A stretch of 64,000 nt of DNA from Pseudomonadota bacterium (GTDB taxonomy: Bacteria; Pseudomonadota; Gammaproteobacteria; Burkholderiales; Rhodocyclaceae): positions 62,001 to 126,000 of the forward strand of contig JAFEDH010000002.1 of assembly GCA_018241695.1 (NCBI GenBank). The letters are read 5' to 3'. The notes beneath the pieces are model-generated. The model was not told where the DNA came from and ran no database searches. It saw only the letters and a list, made by a program, of their open reading frames with translations. A program made the translations under genes and the position numbers. How positions within the stretch are numbered: the first letter of the stretch is position 1; every line of letters starts with the position of its first letter. Positions 1 through 10,212 of this stretch are shown here, one piece after another.

Positions 1-1650
1 AAGCAGAAGCTCTCGGGCGATCTGGAAAACCTGCGCTCCTTTTATCTGAATCAGGGCTATCTGGAATTCCAGATTACCTCGACCCAGGTGTCGATGACCC
101 CGGACAAGCAGGGGATCTACATCACGGTGAATGTCTCCGAGGGTGACCGCTACACGGTCTCCGCGGTCAAACTGGCGGGTAACCTGCTGCTTCCGGACGA
201 TGAGATCAAGGCGCTGGTGAAAATCCGCCCCGGAGAGATCTACTCTCGGGAAAAACTCACCGATACCACCAAGGCGATCAGTGAACGCCTTGGCAATGAT
301 GGCTATGCCTTTGCCAACGTCAATGCCTCGCCCGAACTGGACAAGGAAAAGCACGAAGCCGCATTTACCATTTTTGTTGATCCGGGGCGTCGGGTATATG
401 TCCGTCGCATCAATATCGCGGGCAACGCCAAGACCCGCGACGAAGTGATCCGCCGTGAAATGCGCCAGATGGAATCCGCCTGGTATGACGGCTCCCGTAT
501 CAACCGGTCCAAGACCCGTGTGGACAAACTCGGATACTTCGAGGAAGTCACGGTGGAGACGCCCTCCGTGCCTGGTACCACCGATCAGGTCGATGTGGAT
601 CTCAAGGTCAAGGAAAAGCCGACCGGCAGCATCATGCTGGGGGCTGGTTTTTCCAGCTATGACAAGTTGATGTTGTCCGGCTCCATCCAGCAGGACAACC
701 TGTTCGGAAGCGGCAAGAGTGCTGCGCTCCAGGTTAATACCAGCCGGATCAACAAGGTCTATTCCCTGTCATTTACCGATCCGTATTACACGGTGGATGG
801 TGTCAGCCGTGGTTTTGACATGTATTACCGACGTACCGACACCAACCAGCTGAATTACATCGCCACCTATGACACGAAATCGCTCGGAGGGGGCGTCCGG
901 TTCGGTATTCCCATCGGCGAATCCAATTCCATCCTCGTTGGCGCCTCGGTGGATTCCACCAAACTGGATCTGACCAGCACCAGCCCCCAGATCTATCAGG
1001 ATTTCGTGAACAAGAACGGCAACAACCTGCGCTCCCTGGTGGGTTCCGCCGGCTGGGCCCGGGATACCCTGGACAGCCGGATTTATCCGACCAGCGGAAG
1101 TTTCCAGCGGGTATCCGGGGAACTCGCCCTGCCTGGCTCGACTCTGAAGTATTTCCGCACCACCTACCAGTACCAGCGGTTTTTCCCGCTGACGCGGACG
1201 TTTACCCTGATGCTCAATGGCGAGGCCGGTGTGGCAGGCGGATTGAGTGGCAAGGATCTGCCTTTCTGGAAGAATTTTTACGTAGGGGGTATCGGTTCCG
1301 TGCGCGGCTACGAGACCAGCACCCTGGGGCCCAAATATGTGTCGCTCGTGGATGGCAGCACCTACTCCCTGGGGGGGGTGAAGCGGCTGGTCGGCAACGC
1401 GGAGGTTTATATGGTTCCGCCTGGAATGGGCAAGGACAAATCGCTGCGGCTGAGCGCGTTCCTTGATGCCGGACAGGTCTGGGGCAAGGGCGAGGCAATT
1501 TCGATGAGTGATTTGCGTTACAGTGTGGGCCTCGCGCTTGCATGGACTTCACCGATGGGGCCGATCAAGTTCAGCTTTGCCCATCCGATCAAGAACAAGC
1601 CGGAAGACAAACTGCAACGTCTGCAGTTCCAGATGGGTACGACGTTTTAA
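1..1650 (+). CDS. bamA: Outer membrane protein assembly factor BamA, 3' part (5' end outside window)
   Basis: C-terminal 549 residues of BamA, the core of the outer-membrane beta-barrel assembly machine. The reading frame is open from base 1, so the gene starts upstream and roughly the first 200 residues (POTRA 1, 2 and part of 3) are missing. The visible part begins at the end of a POTRA domain ([16 protein letters not shown]) and continues with two more POTRA domains (about residues 30-190 of the fragment). The 16-strand barrel follows. It contains the conserved VRGYE motif (codons near 1300-1315) of the Omp85 family, and the chain ends in phenylalanine, as is usual for outer-membrane barrels. 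The next gene, skp, lies 15 bases downstream, which is the standard bamA-skp-lpxD order. Confidence 0.97.
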   Translation, partial: KQKLSGDLENLRSFYLNQGYLEFQITSTQVSMTPDKQGIYITVNVSEGDRYTVSAVKLAGNLLLPDDEIKALVKIRPGEIYSREKLTDTTKAISERLGNDGYAFANVNASPELDKEKHEAAFTIFVDPGRRVYVRRINIAGNAKTRDEVIRREMRQMESAWYDGSRINRSKTRVDKLGYFEEVTVETPSVPGTTDQVDVDLKVKEKPTGSIMLGAGFSSYDKLMLSGSIQQDNLFGSGKSAALQVNTSRINKVYSLSFTDPYYTVDGVSRGFDMYYRRTDTNQLNYIATYDTKSLGGGVRFGIPIGESNSILVGASVDSTKLDLTSTSPQIYQDFVNKNGNNLRSLVGSAGWARDTLDSRIYPTSGSFQRVSGELALPGSTLKYFRTTYQYQRFFPLTRTFTLMLNGEAGVAGGLSGKDLPFWKNFYVGGIGSVRGYETSTLGPKYVSLVDGSTYSLGGVKRLVGNAEVYMVPPGMGKDKSLRLSAFLDAGQVWGKGEAISMSDLRYSVGLALAWTSPMGPIKFSFAHPIKNKPEDKLQRLQFQMGTTF

Positions 1651-1665
1651 CCGGGAGTGGTGTTG

Positions 1666-2187
1666 ATGAAAAAGTGTGCTCGTTCCGTCCGCGTACTGAT
1701 TGCCCTGGCCGGGCTGACCGCCGCTTCGGCCTATGCGGACGTGAAGGTTGCCGTGATCAATTCCGAACGGGTGATGCGTGATTCGGAGCCGGCAAAAAAG
1801 GCAATGAAAAAGCTCGAAAAGGAATTCGAGAAGCGTGGCCAGGATCTCGAAAAACTGCGCCAGCAGGCGCAGAAGATGCAGGAGGATCTGGAGAAGAACG
1901 GTATCACCATGGGTGATGCCGCGCGCAAATCCAAGGAGCGTGAACTGGGCGATCTGAGCCGTGAGTTCCAGCGCCGCCAGCGCGAACTCAATGAGGATGT
2001 CAATGCCCGTCGAAACGAGGAACTGCAGTCGGTGGTCGAGCGCGTCAACAAGACAATACGCTCCATTGCCGAAAAGGAAGGCTATACCCTGATCCTGCAA
2101 GAAGCGGTCTATGCCAATCCTTCCATCGACATTACCGACAAGGTGATCCGCGCGCTGGGGGCAGAGTCACCAGCACCCGGCAAGTAA
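1666..2187 (+). CDS. skp: Periplasmic chaperone Skp/OmpH
   Basis: Periplasmic holdase that binds unfolded outer-membrane proteins on their way to BamA. 173 residues. A signal peptide spans residues 1-24 (MKKCARSVRV start, SAYA before the cut). A long charged region at about residues 40-120, rich in K, E and Q, matches the coiled-coil arms of the Skp jellyfish fold. I chose the ATG at 1666 over in-frame GTG and TTG codons at 1657-1663 because GGGAG lies about 8 bases upstream and the signal peptide then begins with MKK. It sits between bamA and lpxD, as in most Proteobacteria. Confidence 0.93.
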   Translation: MKKCARSVRVLIALAGLTAASAYADVKVAVINSERVMRDSEPAKKAMKKLEKEFEKRGQDLEKLRQQAQKMQEDLEKNGITMGDAARKSKERELGDLSREFQRRQRELNEDVNARRNEELQSVVERVNKTIRSIAEKEGYTLILQEAVYANPSIDITDKVIRALGAESPAPGK

Positions 2188-2204
2188 GCGGATCGCGCGG
2201 TCCC

Positions 2205-3233
2205 GTGGCCGTCACGTTGCTCGATGTGGTCGCCCGGCTGGGTGGCCAGATACAGGGTGATGGCGGAGTCACGATCGAGCGTATCGCACCCCTTGATGTC
2301 GCCGGTCCCGGCGACATCGCATTTTTCGCCAATCCCAGATACCGCAGCCAGTTGATCGTGACAGGGGCCAGCGCCGTCATTCTGGCGCCCGCCGCCGCTA
2401 CCACCTGTCCGGTCGCGGCGATTGTCACCCCGCAGCCCTATCTGTATTTTGCCCGGCTGGCGCAATGGCTGCATCCCGCCGCACTTCCGGCGCCGGGGGT
2501 CATGCCCGGCGCCTGGGTCCCTGCAACCATCCCTGATGACGTTCATGTCGGCCCGACCGCGGTGGTGGATGCAGGGGCAAGAATCGGTGCGGGTACGGTC
2601 ATTTCAGCCGGCTGCGTGATTGGTGATGGCGTCGAGATCGGTGCAGGGAGCTTTCTGTATCCGAATGTCACGCTGTATCCGGGATGCTGCATCGGGCAGC
2701 GCGCCATTCTTCATGCCGGCGTCGTGATCGGTGCGGATGGTTTCGGCTTCGCCCGGGATGTCGATGGTGGCTGGGTCAAGGTGCCGCAAACCGGTGGTGT
2801 CATTGTCGGTGACGATGTGGAAATCGGCGCCAATACCACGGTGGATCGAGGGGCGCTGACGGACACCGTGATCGGCAACGGCGTCAAGCTGGACAACCAG
2901 ATTCAGGTGGCACACAACGTCCGCATCGGCGACCATACCGCCATCGCGGGCTGCGTCGGCATTGCCGGCAGTGCCCGCATTGGCCGGCGCTGCACGATCG
3001 GTGGCGGCGCCATTGTGCTTGGGCACATCGAGATCGCGGATGATGTCCATATCTCCGCCGGAACCCTGGTGGCCAAATCCATTGTGACTCCGGGCACCTA
3101 TACGGGAACAGTGCCTTTCATGCCGCATGAGGACTGGTTGCGCAACTTTTCCCGTATGCGCCACCTGGAGGCAATGGCCGATAAAATACGCGCCCTCGAA
3201 AAGCGCATCGCCGGATTGGAGCAGAAGTCATGA
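2205..3233 (+). CDS. lpxD: UDP-3-O-acylglucosamine N-acyltransferase LpxD
   Basis: Third step of lipid A synthesis: transfers a 3-hydroxyacyl chain from ACP to the 2-amino group of UDP-3-O-acylglucosamine. 342 residues, the usual length. The N-terminal uridine-binding domain (about 1-100) is followed by many left-handed beta-helix hexapeptide repeats (about 105-290) and a C-terminal helix. The probable catalytic histidine is H237 in VAHN. The start is GTG at 2205. The stop overlaps the fabZ start (ATGA at 3230-3233), so the two are probably translationally coupled. Confidence 0.95.
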   Translation: MAVTLLDVVARLGGQIQGDGGVTIERIAPLDVAGPGDIAFFANPRYRSQLIVTGASAVILAPAAATTCPVAAIVTPQPYLYFARLAQWLHPAALPAPGVMPGAWVPATIPDDVHVGPTAVVDAGARIGAGTVISAGCVIGDGVEIGAGSFLYPNVTLYPGCCIGQRAILHAGVVIGADGFGFARDVDGGWVKVPQTGGVIVGDDVEIGANTTVDRGALTDTVIGNGVKLDNQIQVAHNVRIGDHTAIAGCVGIAGSARIGRRCTIGGGAIVLGHIEIADDVHISAGTLVAKSIVTPGTYTGTVPFMPHEDWLRNFSRMRHLEAMADKIRALEKRIAGLEQKS

Positions 3234-3676
3234 GCCCGATGGATATTCACCAGATTCTCGAACACCTTCCTCACCGATACCCTTTCCTGCTGGTGGACCG
3301 GGTGCTCGATGTCGTGCCCGGCGAGCGCATCACGGCGCTGAAGAATGTCACCATCAACGAACCATTTTTCCCGGGCCACTATCCCCATCATCCGGTGATG
3401 CCCGGTGTGCTCATCGTCGAGGCGCTGGCCCAGACGGCCGCCATTCTTTCTTTCAAGACCATGGGTGGAAAGCCGGATGATCAGTCGGTATATTATTTTG
3501 TCGGCATCGATGGTGCCCGCTTCAAGCGGCCGGTGGGACCGGGTGACCAGCTGATCTTCGAGGTTTCCATCGCCGCCAACAAGCGGGGAATCTGGAAGTT
3601 TGCCGCCGTCGCCAAGGTGGATGGGCAGGTGGCGGCAGAGGCCGAATTGATGTGTACCGTCCGGACCATCACATGA
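3230..3676 (+). CDS. fabZ: 3-hydroxyacyl-[ACP] dehydratase FabZ
   Basis: Hot-dog-fold dehydratase that converts 3-hydroxyacyl-ACP to trans-2-enoyl-ACP in fatty acid elongation. It competes with LpxA and LpxD for hydroxyacyl-ACP, which fits its place between them. 148 residues. The active-site signature is visible: H50 in FPGH and E64 in LIVEA. It overlaps lpxD and lpxA by ATGA at both ends. Confidence 0.96.
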   Translation: MSPMDIHQILEHLPHRYPFLLVDRVLDVVPGERITALKNVTINEPFFPGHYPHHPVMPGVLIVEALAQTAAILSFKTMGGKPDDQSVYYFVGIDGARFKRPVGPGDQLIFEVSIAANKRGIWKFAAVAKVDGQVAAEAELMCTVRTIT

Positions 3677-4446
3677 CTGTCCACCCGACCGCGATCGTTC
3701 ATCCGGGCGCACGCCTGGGCGAGGATGTCTCGATCGGCCCCTATTCCTGCATCGGGGAACATGTCGAGATTGGCCCGCGCACATGGATCGGACCGCACGT
3801 GGTGGTCGAGGGGCATACCTCTATTGGTGCGGACAACCGGATTTTTCAGTTTGCTTCGGTGGGTGCCATTCCCCAGGACAAGAAATACGCCGGAGAGCCG
3901 ACACGGGTCGAAATCGGCGACCGGAACACGATCCGCGAGTTCTGCACGATCAACGCGGGTACGGCCCAGGATGTGGGGACCACCCGTATTGCCCATGACA
4001 ACTGGATCATGGCCTACGTCCATGTGGCACATGACTGCCAGATTGGCAGCAATACCATCTTTGCCAACAACGCCCAGCTGGCGGGGCATGTGGAGGTTGG
4101 GGACTGGGCGATCCTGGGCGGCTTCACGGTGGTGCACCAGTTTGTCCGCATCGGCGTTCATACCATGACAGCGATGGGAACGATCCTGCTGCAGGATCTG
4201 CCTCCCTATGTCACGGCCTCGGGCAATGCTGCCGGGCCACACGGCATCAACAGTGAAGGGCTCAAGCGACGCGGCTTCAGTGCCGCGGCCATCGCAGCCA
4301 TCCGCCGTGCCTACAAGACGCTTTATCGCAGCGGGTTGTCACTGGCCGATGCAAAGACCGCGATTGCGGCCGCAGCAGCAGACGAGCCCGCTCTGGCGCC
4401 CCTGACGGCATTTCTGGCCGAGTCGGGGCGTGGCATCATCCGCTGA
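3673..4446 (+). CDS. lpxA: UDP-N-acetylglucosamine acyltransferase LpxA
   Basis: First committed step of lipid A synthesis: O-acylation of UDP-GlcNAc. 257 residues. A left-handed beta-helix of hexapeptide repeats fills residues 1-185, followed by a helical C-terminal domain. The catalytic histidine is H120 in VAHDC. I chose ATG 3673 because it makes a four-base ATGA overlap with the fabZ stop and begins directly with the first hexapeptide ([12 protein letters not shown]). An ATG seven codons upstream lies inside fabZ and adds no family-like sequence. Confidence 0.95.
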   Translation: MTVHPTAIVHPGARLGEDVSIGPYSCIGEHVEIGPRTWIGPHVVVEGHTSIGADNRIFQFASVGAIPQDKKYAGEPTRVEIGDRNTIREFCTINAGTAQDVGTTRIAHDNWIMAYVHVAHDCQIGSNTIFANNAQLAGHVEVGDWAILGGFTVVHQFVRIGVHTMTAMGTILLQDLPPYVTASGNAAGPHGINSEGLKRRGFSAAAIAAIRRAYKTLYRSGLSLADAKTAIAAAAADEPALAPLTAFLAESGRGIIR

Positions 4447-4518
4447 CCCGGGATAACCCGGATTTTTCACCTTTAGCCCGCCATTCCCATGTCGGGCTTT
4501 GCTGCACAATGCAGCTCT

Positions 4519-5676
4519 ATGAACGGACCCCGAATCGCTCTTGTCGCCGGTGAGGCTTCCGGCGATCTGCTCGCCTCCCATCTCATTCACGCCATTCGCT
4601 CCCGGCAGCCCGACGCCCGGTTTTACGGGATCGGCGGGCCCAAGATGCAGGCGGCAGGGATGGAAATACTGTGGCCTGCGGAAATGCTGGCGGTACGCGG
4701 ATATGCCGAGGTACTGCGGCACTACCGCAAAATCACGGGCATACGGCGCCAGCTTTTGCGCCTGCTGCGCAAAGATCCTCCGGCAGCCTTTATCGGTGTC
4801 GACGCACCGGATTTCAACCTGTGGCTGGAGCAGCGGCTCAAGCGATCAGGCATTCCCGCCATCCACTATGTCAGTCCCTCCATCTGGGCCTGGCGCGGTG
4901 GCCGCATCCGGCGCATTGCCCAGTCGGTGACCCGCATCCTGGCCCTGTTTCCCTTCGAGCCGCCCCTCTACGAAAAGATGCGGATTCCGGTCAGCTATGT
5001 GGGCCATCCCCTGGCCGATGTCATGCCGCTGCATATTGAAAAACAGGCAGCCCGGGAGAAACTGGGAATCGATGTGGCGCGTGGACCGGTGTTCGCGCTC
5101 TTGCCCGGCAGCCGCCAGTCCGAACTGCACTACATGGCCGATACCTTCATCCAGACCGGCAAGCGGCTGCTGGTGCGATTCCCTCAGGCCCAGTTTCTGG
5201 TACCGACGGCTTCACGCGAGACGCGCAATCTCTTCGAGGCGGCCCTGTGGCGTAATGATGCCCAGAATCTGCCGTTTGCCATGCTGTTCGGTCATGCCCC
5301 GGATGCCATGGCCGCAGCCGATGTATCCCTGGTCGCGAGCGGAACGGCGACACTGGAGGCCGCACTCATCAAGCGTCCACACGTCATCGCCTACAAGATG
5401 TCGCCCTGGTCCTGGCGCCTGATGCGGCGCATGCGTTACCAGCCCTGGGTCGGGTTGCCCAACATTCTGGCGGGGCGCTTTGCCGTGCCCGAGTTTTTGC
5501 AGGACGAGGCAACACCCGAAAATCTGGCCCAGGCCATGGGCAATCTGGTGAATGACCGGGATGTGACGCGACGCCTCGAGCTTCTGTTCGCCGGAATCCA
5601 CCACACCCTGCGCCAGGATACCGCCGAGAAGGCCGCTTCCGCCGTGCTGGCATCCCTGGCGTACCGTCAGGCATGA
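4519..5676 (+). CDS. lpxB: Lipid-A-disaccharide synthase LpxB
   Basis: Peripheral inner-membrane glycosyltransferase (GT19) that condenses lipid X with UDP-diacylglucosamine. 385 residues, usual length. Family motifs are VAGEASGD at the N-terminus, the SPSIWAWR loop, LLPGSRQSE and [10 protein letters not shown]. Start taken at ATG 4519 ([12 protein letters not shown]); an in-frame ATG at 4489 would add ten residues unlike the family. No convincing Shine-Dalgarno precedes 4519, so the start is less certain than the gene. A 72-base gap separates it from lpxA, while its stop overlaps rnhB by ATGA. Confidence 0.94.
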   Translation: MNGPRIALVAGEASGDLLASHLIHAIRSRQPDARFYGIGGPKMQAAGMEILWPAEMLAVRGYAEVLRHYRKITGIRRQLLRLLRKDPPAAFIGVDAPDFNLWLEQRLKRSGIPAIHYVSPSIWAWRGGRIRRIAQSVTRILALFPFEPPLYEKMRIPVSYVGHPLADVMPLHIEKQAAREKLGIDVARGPVFALLPGSRQSELHYMADTFIQTGKRLLVRFPQAQFLVPTASRETRNLFEAALWRNDAQNLPFAMLFGHAPDAMAAADVSLVASGTATLEAALIKRPHVIAYKMSPWSWRLMRRMRYQPWVGLPNILAGRFAVPEFLQDEATPENLAQAMGNLVNDRDVTRRLELLFAGIHHTLRQDTAEKAASAVLASLAYRQA

Positions 5677-6245
5677 CCCTCCTGCGCTGCGGGGTGGACG
5701 AGGCCGGGCGCGGCCCGCTGGCGGGTGCCGTGTTTGCCGCTGCCGTCATTCTCGATCCGGCCCAGCCCATTCCGGGGCTGGCCGATTCCAAAAAGTTATC
5801 TCCTCGGCGCCGCGAGATACTGGCGGCGCTGATCAGGGAGCATGCGCTCGCCTGGAGCATCGCTTCCGCCAGCCACGAGGAAATCGACCGCATCAACATA
5901 CTTCAGGCCAGCCTGCTGGCCATGGCGCGCGCGGTCAATGGATTGTCGTTGCGCCCGGCCAGTGTGCTCGTGGATGGTAACCAATGTCCTGTACTTGACC
6001 TGCCGGTACGCGCCATTGTGGGCGGAGATGCCCTGGTTCCCGCGATTTCTGCCGCTTCGATCCTGGCCAAGACCGCACGGGATACGGAAATGCGCCGTTT
6101 GCACGGGGTTTTCCCCATTTATGGATTTGATCGCCACAAGGGCTACCCTACGGCCGCCCATCTCGCGGCGCTGGCGCAGCACGGCCCCAGCCCCGTTCAT
6201 CGCCGCAGCTTTGGTCCGGTACGGCGAGCCATTCCGGAATCATGA
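5673..6245 (+). CDS. rnhB: Ribonuclease HII
   Basis: Endonuclease that cuts the RNA strand of RNA-DNA hybrids and removes single ribonucleotides misincorporated in DNA. 190 residues. The type 2 RNase H signature [12 protein letters not shown] (D9, E10) opens the protein. LADSKKLS follows near residue 37, and D101 in VDGNQ and a later TARDTEM Asp complete the metal site. It overlaps lpxB upstream and the RNA methyltransferase downstream by ATGA. Confidence 0.95.
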   Translation: MTLLRCGVDEAGRGPLAGAVFAAAVILDPAQPIPGLADSKKLSPRRREILAALIREHALAWSIASASHEEIDRINILQASLLAMARAVNGLSLRPASVLVDGNQCPVLDLPVRAIVGGDALVPAISAASILAKTARDTEMRRLHGVFPIYGFDRHKGYPTAAHLAALAQHGPSPVHRRSFGPVRRAIPES

Positions 6246-7030
6246 AGCTGATCCAGTCGCGGGACAATCCAACCTTCAGGGAACTGCGCGAACTGGCCGG
6301 GGATGGCCGTGCCCAGCGCCGGCTTGGCCGCACCCTGATCGACGGACCGCACCTGGTGGCCAGCTATCTCGCACGCTGTGGCTGTCCCCGTCTGATCGTC
6401 CTTGGTGAATCGGGGCGCGACAAACCCGAGATTGCCTCCCTGATTGCGACCGTTGGCGAGGCGCCAATCGTGATGCTGAAGGATGCCCTGTTTCGTGAAA
6501 TCAGCGGCACCGCCACCCCGGTCGGTATCCTGGCCGAGATCGACATTCCCGCCATGCCGGAGTCACCGCGCGGATCGTGTGTCGTGCTCGACCGGATTCA
6601 GGATGCGGGTAATCTGGGCTCGATCCTGCGCAGCAGCGCCGCCGCCGGCATTGGTGATGCCGTGCTGGGCGCGGGTTGCGCGGGGCCGTGGACGCCACGG
6701 GTGCTGCGTGCCGCCCAGGGAGCCCACTTCGGCCTGCGTATCCGGGAAGAACCGGATCTGCCTGCCTGGCTGGCCGGATACGGGGGGCGATCCATGGCGG
6801 CGGTCGTTGCCGACGGTGTTCCTGTTCAGGACGCGGATCTGCGTGGGCCTGTCGCCTGGATTTTCGGCAACGAAGGCAGTGGCATCGCGCCAGCGCTGTG
6901 CGCGGCCGCGACATTGCGCGTCACCATTCCGATGGCGACGGCGACCGAATCACTCAATGTGGCGGCCGCCGCGGCAATCTGTCTGTTCGAGGCGCGCCGG
7001 CAGAACTTGTACGAAAAGGGAACGGGATGA
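6242..7030 (+). CDS. SpoU/TrmH-family RNA 2'-O-methyltransferase
   Basis: SPOUT-class methyltransferase that probably 2'-O-methylates a ribose in rRNA or tRNA. 262 residues. An N-terminal substrate-binding domain (IDGPHLV near residue 30) is followed by the three SpoU motifs: [24 protein letters not shown] and a C-terminal knot region ending [16 protein letters not shown]. The exact target cannot be read from the sequence; YsgA-like and RlmB-like members look alike here. A separate RlmB is encoded at 62383. It starts by ATGA overlap with rnhB and ends by ATGA overlap with the receptor gene. Confidence 0.9.
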   Translation: MKLIQSRDNPTFRELRELAGDGRAQRRLGRTLIDGPHLVASYLARCGCPRLIVLGESGRDKPEIASLIATVGEAPIVMLKDALFREISGTATPVGILAEIDIPAMPESPRGSCVVLDRIQDAGNLGSILRSSAAAGIGDAVLGAGCAGPWTPRVLRAAQGAHFGLRIREEPDLPAWLAGYGGRSMAAVVADGVPVQDADLRGPVAWIFGNEGSGIAPALCAAATLRVTIPMATATESLNVAAAAAICLFEARRQNLYEKGTG

Positions 7031-8997
7031 ACAAAAGACGCAGCCGTATCGGCCCCGTGTTGGTGAGCGCCTTGCTTGTAGGAGGAGGTGGGACTGCGCT
7101 GGCGGTTGAGGAGGCCGATGAAAATGCCGCATTGCCGGTGGTGCTGACCGCATCGCGCATGCAGCAGCCTCTGCTGCTGTCGCCTTCCGCGGTGACGGTC
7201 ATCGATCGCGACATGATCGCCAGGTCGGGTGCTCGCCAGATCGCGGATCTTTTGCGCTTCGTACCGGGCGCCATCGTCGGCTATAACGACGGCAGCTGGC
7301 CGGTGGCAACGCTGCGCGGCCTTTCCTCCACCTATGCTTCGGGTCTGCAGGTGCTGGTGGACGGTGTTTCGGTCTATTCCCCCTTGTGGGGCGGCATGCA
7401 ATGGAACGAGCTGCCGCTCGGATTGAACGATATCGAGCGCATCGAGGTGATCCGTGGCCCCAATGCCGCCCTGTTCGGTCCCAACGCCTTTCTTGGCGTG
7501 GTCAACATCATTACCCGCGAGCCGCTCACCGATGACGGGCCCCAGTTGTCGCTGGCGGCCGGGGGTGGCGGGATCGCTGACGCCGCCGTGCGCTACGCCG
7601 GCGGAGACGGCCCGTGGCGCTATCGCCTGGCCGCCGGGCAGCGGGCCGATAACGGCTTCGACAGCCGGCCCGATACCGAACGCTTCGTCTATGCCAACTT
7701 CAGGGGTGAATACCGGATCGATGGCGAACAAACCCTCCAGGCTTCGATCCGCCTTGGCAACCCGGCCAAGGAACGTGGGGACTATGCCGTATCCGGCTTC
7801 AGCAACCAGCCGCACACCCAGTATGGGCACAAGGCAGATTTCCAGTTGCGATGGAGTCATGCCCGATCCGCCGATGATGAGCTGTGGGTGCAGTATTACC
7901 ATCAGCAGGGAGCAACCCGGGATCATGTGACGGTCGATTTGCGCGACACCTTTTCACTCCCGAAGATGATTTTCCGGGCGCCGCTTCCTTACCTGATCGA
8001 TATCGATTACCAAAGCGAACGCGATGGCCTGGAATTACAGCAAACCCGGCGCTGGAACAATGACCTTCGTTCTGTCTGGGGGCTGGAGACCATTCGCAAT
8101 ACGGCGGTATCGACACGGATTTTCGGTACGGCCGATGCCCGCAGCGAGTATCTGACGCGGGCCTATGCCAGCACCGAATGGCAGCTCGCCACCGGCTGGA
8201 TGCTCCATGGGGCGACGATGGTGGAGCGTAATACGCTGGCCAAATCCGCCTGGTCACCCAAGATCGTGCTGACCTACGAAGCCGCCCCGGGGCATGTTTT
8301 TCATATCGGTGTGAGCCGCGCCCAGCGCACGCCGAGCATGCTGGAAAAGTTCTCCAATTTCTATTTCGATATTCCCGGTGTGGGGCGCAGGACTCTGAGC
8401 CAGAGTTCGGGGAATGCCCAGAGCGAATCGGTATTTTCGGAAGAAGTCGGCTATGCCTTCGACATACCCGGATATCGCCTATCGGGAGACATGCGCTGGT
8501 TCCAGGATCGCTACCGGGGGCTGATGGCGGCGCGTGGCGGAGATTTCGTGAATCTGGATGACGCCCGATTGAGTGGAGCTGATCTGACACTGCGCTGGAG
8601 AGCAGCGGAGGATACGCTCCTCCTCCTGACGGCATCGCACACCCGGGCGCTGTCATCCGATATCAGTACCGCCTATTCCGCCAGCGTGCCGGCCAATGTC
8701 GTTGGTTTCTATTGGGATCAGGCCCTGAGCACCCGATGGAATGTGACGGCCAACTATCAGCGTGTGGGCGCCATGGGATGGACTGATGCGGGGCAGCTGG
8801 GGCTGCCCATGCCGCCGATCGAACATCTGAATCTCAGGCTCGCCCGGCGCTTCTCCATGGCCGGGGCCAAAGGAGAACTGGCGCTGGTGGTGCAAAACGC
8901 GCTGGGCCCCTATCGGGATTATTACCTGGGGATTCGCGGCACACCGCAGAACATCGCTGACCGGGTTGCCTTCCTGCAGCTATTGATCGAGCGTTGA
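7027..8997 (+). CDS. TonB-dependent outer-membrane receptor
   Basis: 656 residues. A signal peptide (about 1-26, ending ALA) precedes a short segment (LPVVLTASR) where a TonB box normally lies. The plug domain follows (about 40-155: QIADLLRFVPGA, LRGLSS, IERIEVIRGPNAALFG, GVVNIITREP), then a beta-barrel rich in aromatic alternating strands to the C-terminus. It imports an unknown ligand powered by TonB. I chose ATG 7027 because it overlaps the methyltransferase stop (ATGA) and starts a proper signal peptide; the frame is open further upstream but that is methyltransferase sequence read out of frame. No TonB/ExbBD genes are nearby. The next gene encodes a periplasmic binding protein and may act on the same ligand. 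Confidence 0.93.
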   Translation: MNKRRSRIGPVLVSALLVGGGGTALAVEEADENAALPVVLTASRMQQPLLLSPSAVTVIDRDMIARSGARQIADLLRFVPGAIVGYNDGSWPVATLRGLSSTYASGLQVLVDGVSVYSPLWGGMQWNELPLGLNDIERIEVIRGPNAALFGPNAFLGVVNIITREPLTDDGPQLSLAAGGGGIADAAVRYAGGDGPWRYRLAAGQRADNGFDSRPDTERFVYANFRGEYRIDGEQTLQASIRLGNPAKERGDYAVSGFSNQPHTQYGHKADFQLRWSHARSADDELWVQYYHQQGATRDHVTVDLRDTFSLPKMIFRAPLPYLIDIDYQSERDGLELQQTRRWNNDLRSVWGLETIRNTAVSTRIFGTADARSEYLTRAYASTEWQLATGWMLHGATMVERNTLAKSAWSPKIVLTYEAAPGHVFHIGVSRAQRTPSMLEKFSNFYFDIPGVGRRTLSQSSGNAQSESVFSEEVGYAFDIPGYRLSGDMRWFQDRYRGLMAARGGDFVNLDDARLSGADLTLRWRAAEDTLLLLTASHTRALSSDISTAYSASVPANVVGFYWDQALSTRWNVTANYQRVGAMGWTDAGQLGLPMPPIEHLNLRLARRFSMAGAKGELALVVQNALGPYRDYYLGIRGTPQNIADRVAFLQLLIER

Positions 8998-9053
8998 TCT
9001 GGCCGGAGATGCCCGCCTTGAGTGTTTCTGTGAGACTTCCATTTTTAGTCAGT

Positions 9054-9115
9054 ATTCCGAAAGCATGATCGGATAGCATATCGTCATTTTCTGGTAATTC
9101 GAAGGCTTGATCGGA
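9054..9115 (+). repeat. Imperfect direct repeat upstream of the binding-protein gene
   Basis: Two near-copies lie 43 bases apart: attccgaaagcatgatcgga (9054-9073) and attcgaaggcttgatcgga (9097-9115), differing by one deletion and two substitutions. The second contains the TTG start codon proposed for the binding protein (9107). The first contains ATG-ATC-GGA followed directly by TAG. It could be an operator pair or a duplicated translation-start region. Confidence 0.6.
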
Positions 9116-10024
9116 ATAACTCTGCGGCACATTGATCCGCTACTCTTTCTGCTGTTGGTGATTCTGCTTCCCGCAAATGTGCGGGCGGGCCAGGAGGTGC
9201 TTTCGATCCGGTTGCTGGTGAGTGAGGCGGTGCCATTCGCTCAACAGACCGCGACACAGCTGGAGGCGCAGTTGCGTCGTGAATCACCTCTGATCGCCAT
9301 CGAAGAGTCCGGTCCGGTCACGACGAACACCCGACGCCTGATCGTTGCCGTGGGTGGCCCGGCATTGGGTCAGGCGTTGCGGGAGTCATCGCACACGCCG
9401 ATCCTGACGGTTGCGACGCCCGGTGCGCTGCTCGACAAACTGCCCAGACAGGATGGGGTCGCGCTCCATGTGATTCAGATGGAAATGCCTGCAGGCCGTC
9501 TGTTCAATCTGATCCGGCTGGTGTTCCCGCAGCATGACACGGTGGGGGTGCTGTTCGGCCCGTCATCCCGTGCCCGTGCGACGCAGATGGAGTCGGCAGC
9601 CGCCGAGAGGGGTATCCGGCTCGTAGCCGAGCGTGTGGATCAGGAGGTGGCGGTGGGGCCCGCCACGGAGCGCCTGGTGCAACACGCTCCGGTGTTGCTT
9701 GCACTGCCCGATAGCGTTGTCCACAATGCGACAACGGTGCCTCCCTTGTTGCTGATCGCCTATCGGGCAGGGGTTCCGCTGCTGGGCTATTCCGAAAGCT
9801 ATCTGCGGGCAGGGGCCATGGTGGCGCTTTACGCCACCGCCGGGCAGGTTGCGCAGCAGGCTTTCGATGTGATCAAGGCTTACCATCAGGGGCATCCGCT
9901 CCCGGGCCTGCAGGTGCCCCGTTATTATTCCGTCGGGGTCAATGCCACCGTGGCGCGCTCGCTGGGGTTGAGCCCTCCGCCGGCCGAGGTACTGGAGAAC
10001 CGGCTACGCCAGATGCGGGAGTGA
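9107..10024 (+). CDS. ABC-type uncharacterised substrate-binding protein (COG2984-like)
   Basis: 305 residues with an N-terminal hydrophobic segment (residues about 10-25, LLFLLLVILLPANVRA) that looks like a signal peptide. The rest has the two-lobe pattern of the ABC_sub_bind family: ILTVATPGALLDKLP, VGVLFGPSSRARATQME, VLLALPDSVVHN, VPLLGYSESYLRAGAMVALYA. The start is unusual: TTG at 9107, with only a GAAGG one base upstream, so the true start may differ. No permease or ATPase gene follows. The 109-base gap after the TonB receptor gene suggests joint function with it. The ligand is unknown. Confidence 0.8.
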   Translation: MIGITLRHIDPLLFLLLVILLPANVRAGQEVLSIRLLVSEAVPFAQQTATQLEAQLRRESPLIAIEESGPVTTNTRRLIVAVGGPALGQALRESSHTPILTVATPGALLDKLPRQDGVALHVIQMEMPAGRLFNLIRLVFPQHDTVGVLFGPSSRARATQMESAAAERGIRLVAERVDQEVAVGPATERLVQHAPVLLALPDSVVHNATTVPPLLLIAYRAGVPLLGYSESYLRAGAMVALYATAGQVAQQAFDVIKAYHQGHPLPGLQVPRYYSVGVNATVARSLGLSPPPAEVLENRLRQMRE

Positions 10025-10147
10025 ATATCTGCGTTTCAAATTCATTTCACGCCGCCGTCCGCTTCCTGATCGAACCGGATCGAGTGCTTCTTTTGTGGCA
10101 TTTCCGCAGATTGGCCGGAATATATATCCCTGGTGCCAATCACCGTA

Positions 10148-10177
10148 TTGATGCCAGGAAGAGCGAAGCACTACACT
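10148..10177 (+). promoter_or_regulatory. Possible sigma-70 promoter for the Fsr-like gene
   Basis: TTGATG (10148-10153) and TACACT (10172-10177) with an 18-base spacer, ending 35 bases before the start codon. The rest of the 188-base gap (10025-10212) shows no other clear signal. Confidence 0.4.
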
Positions 10178-10212
10178 AGGCTGGCATTCCACAAACCAGA
10201 AAATTCTTCATC

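Noticed and set aside
4475..4498. Hairpin agcccg/cgggct before lpxB as a terminator
   Set aside because: Only six pairs with a 12-base loop and three T; too weak, and lpxB continues the same pathway.
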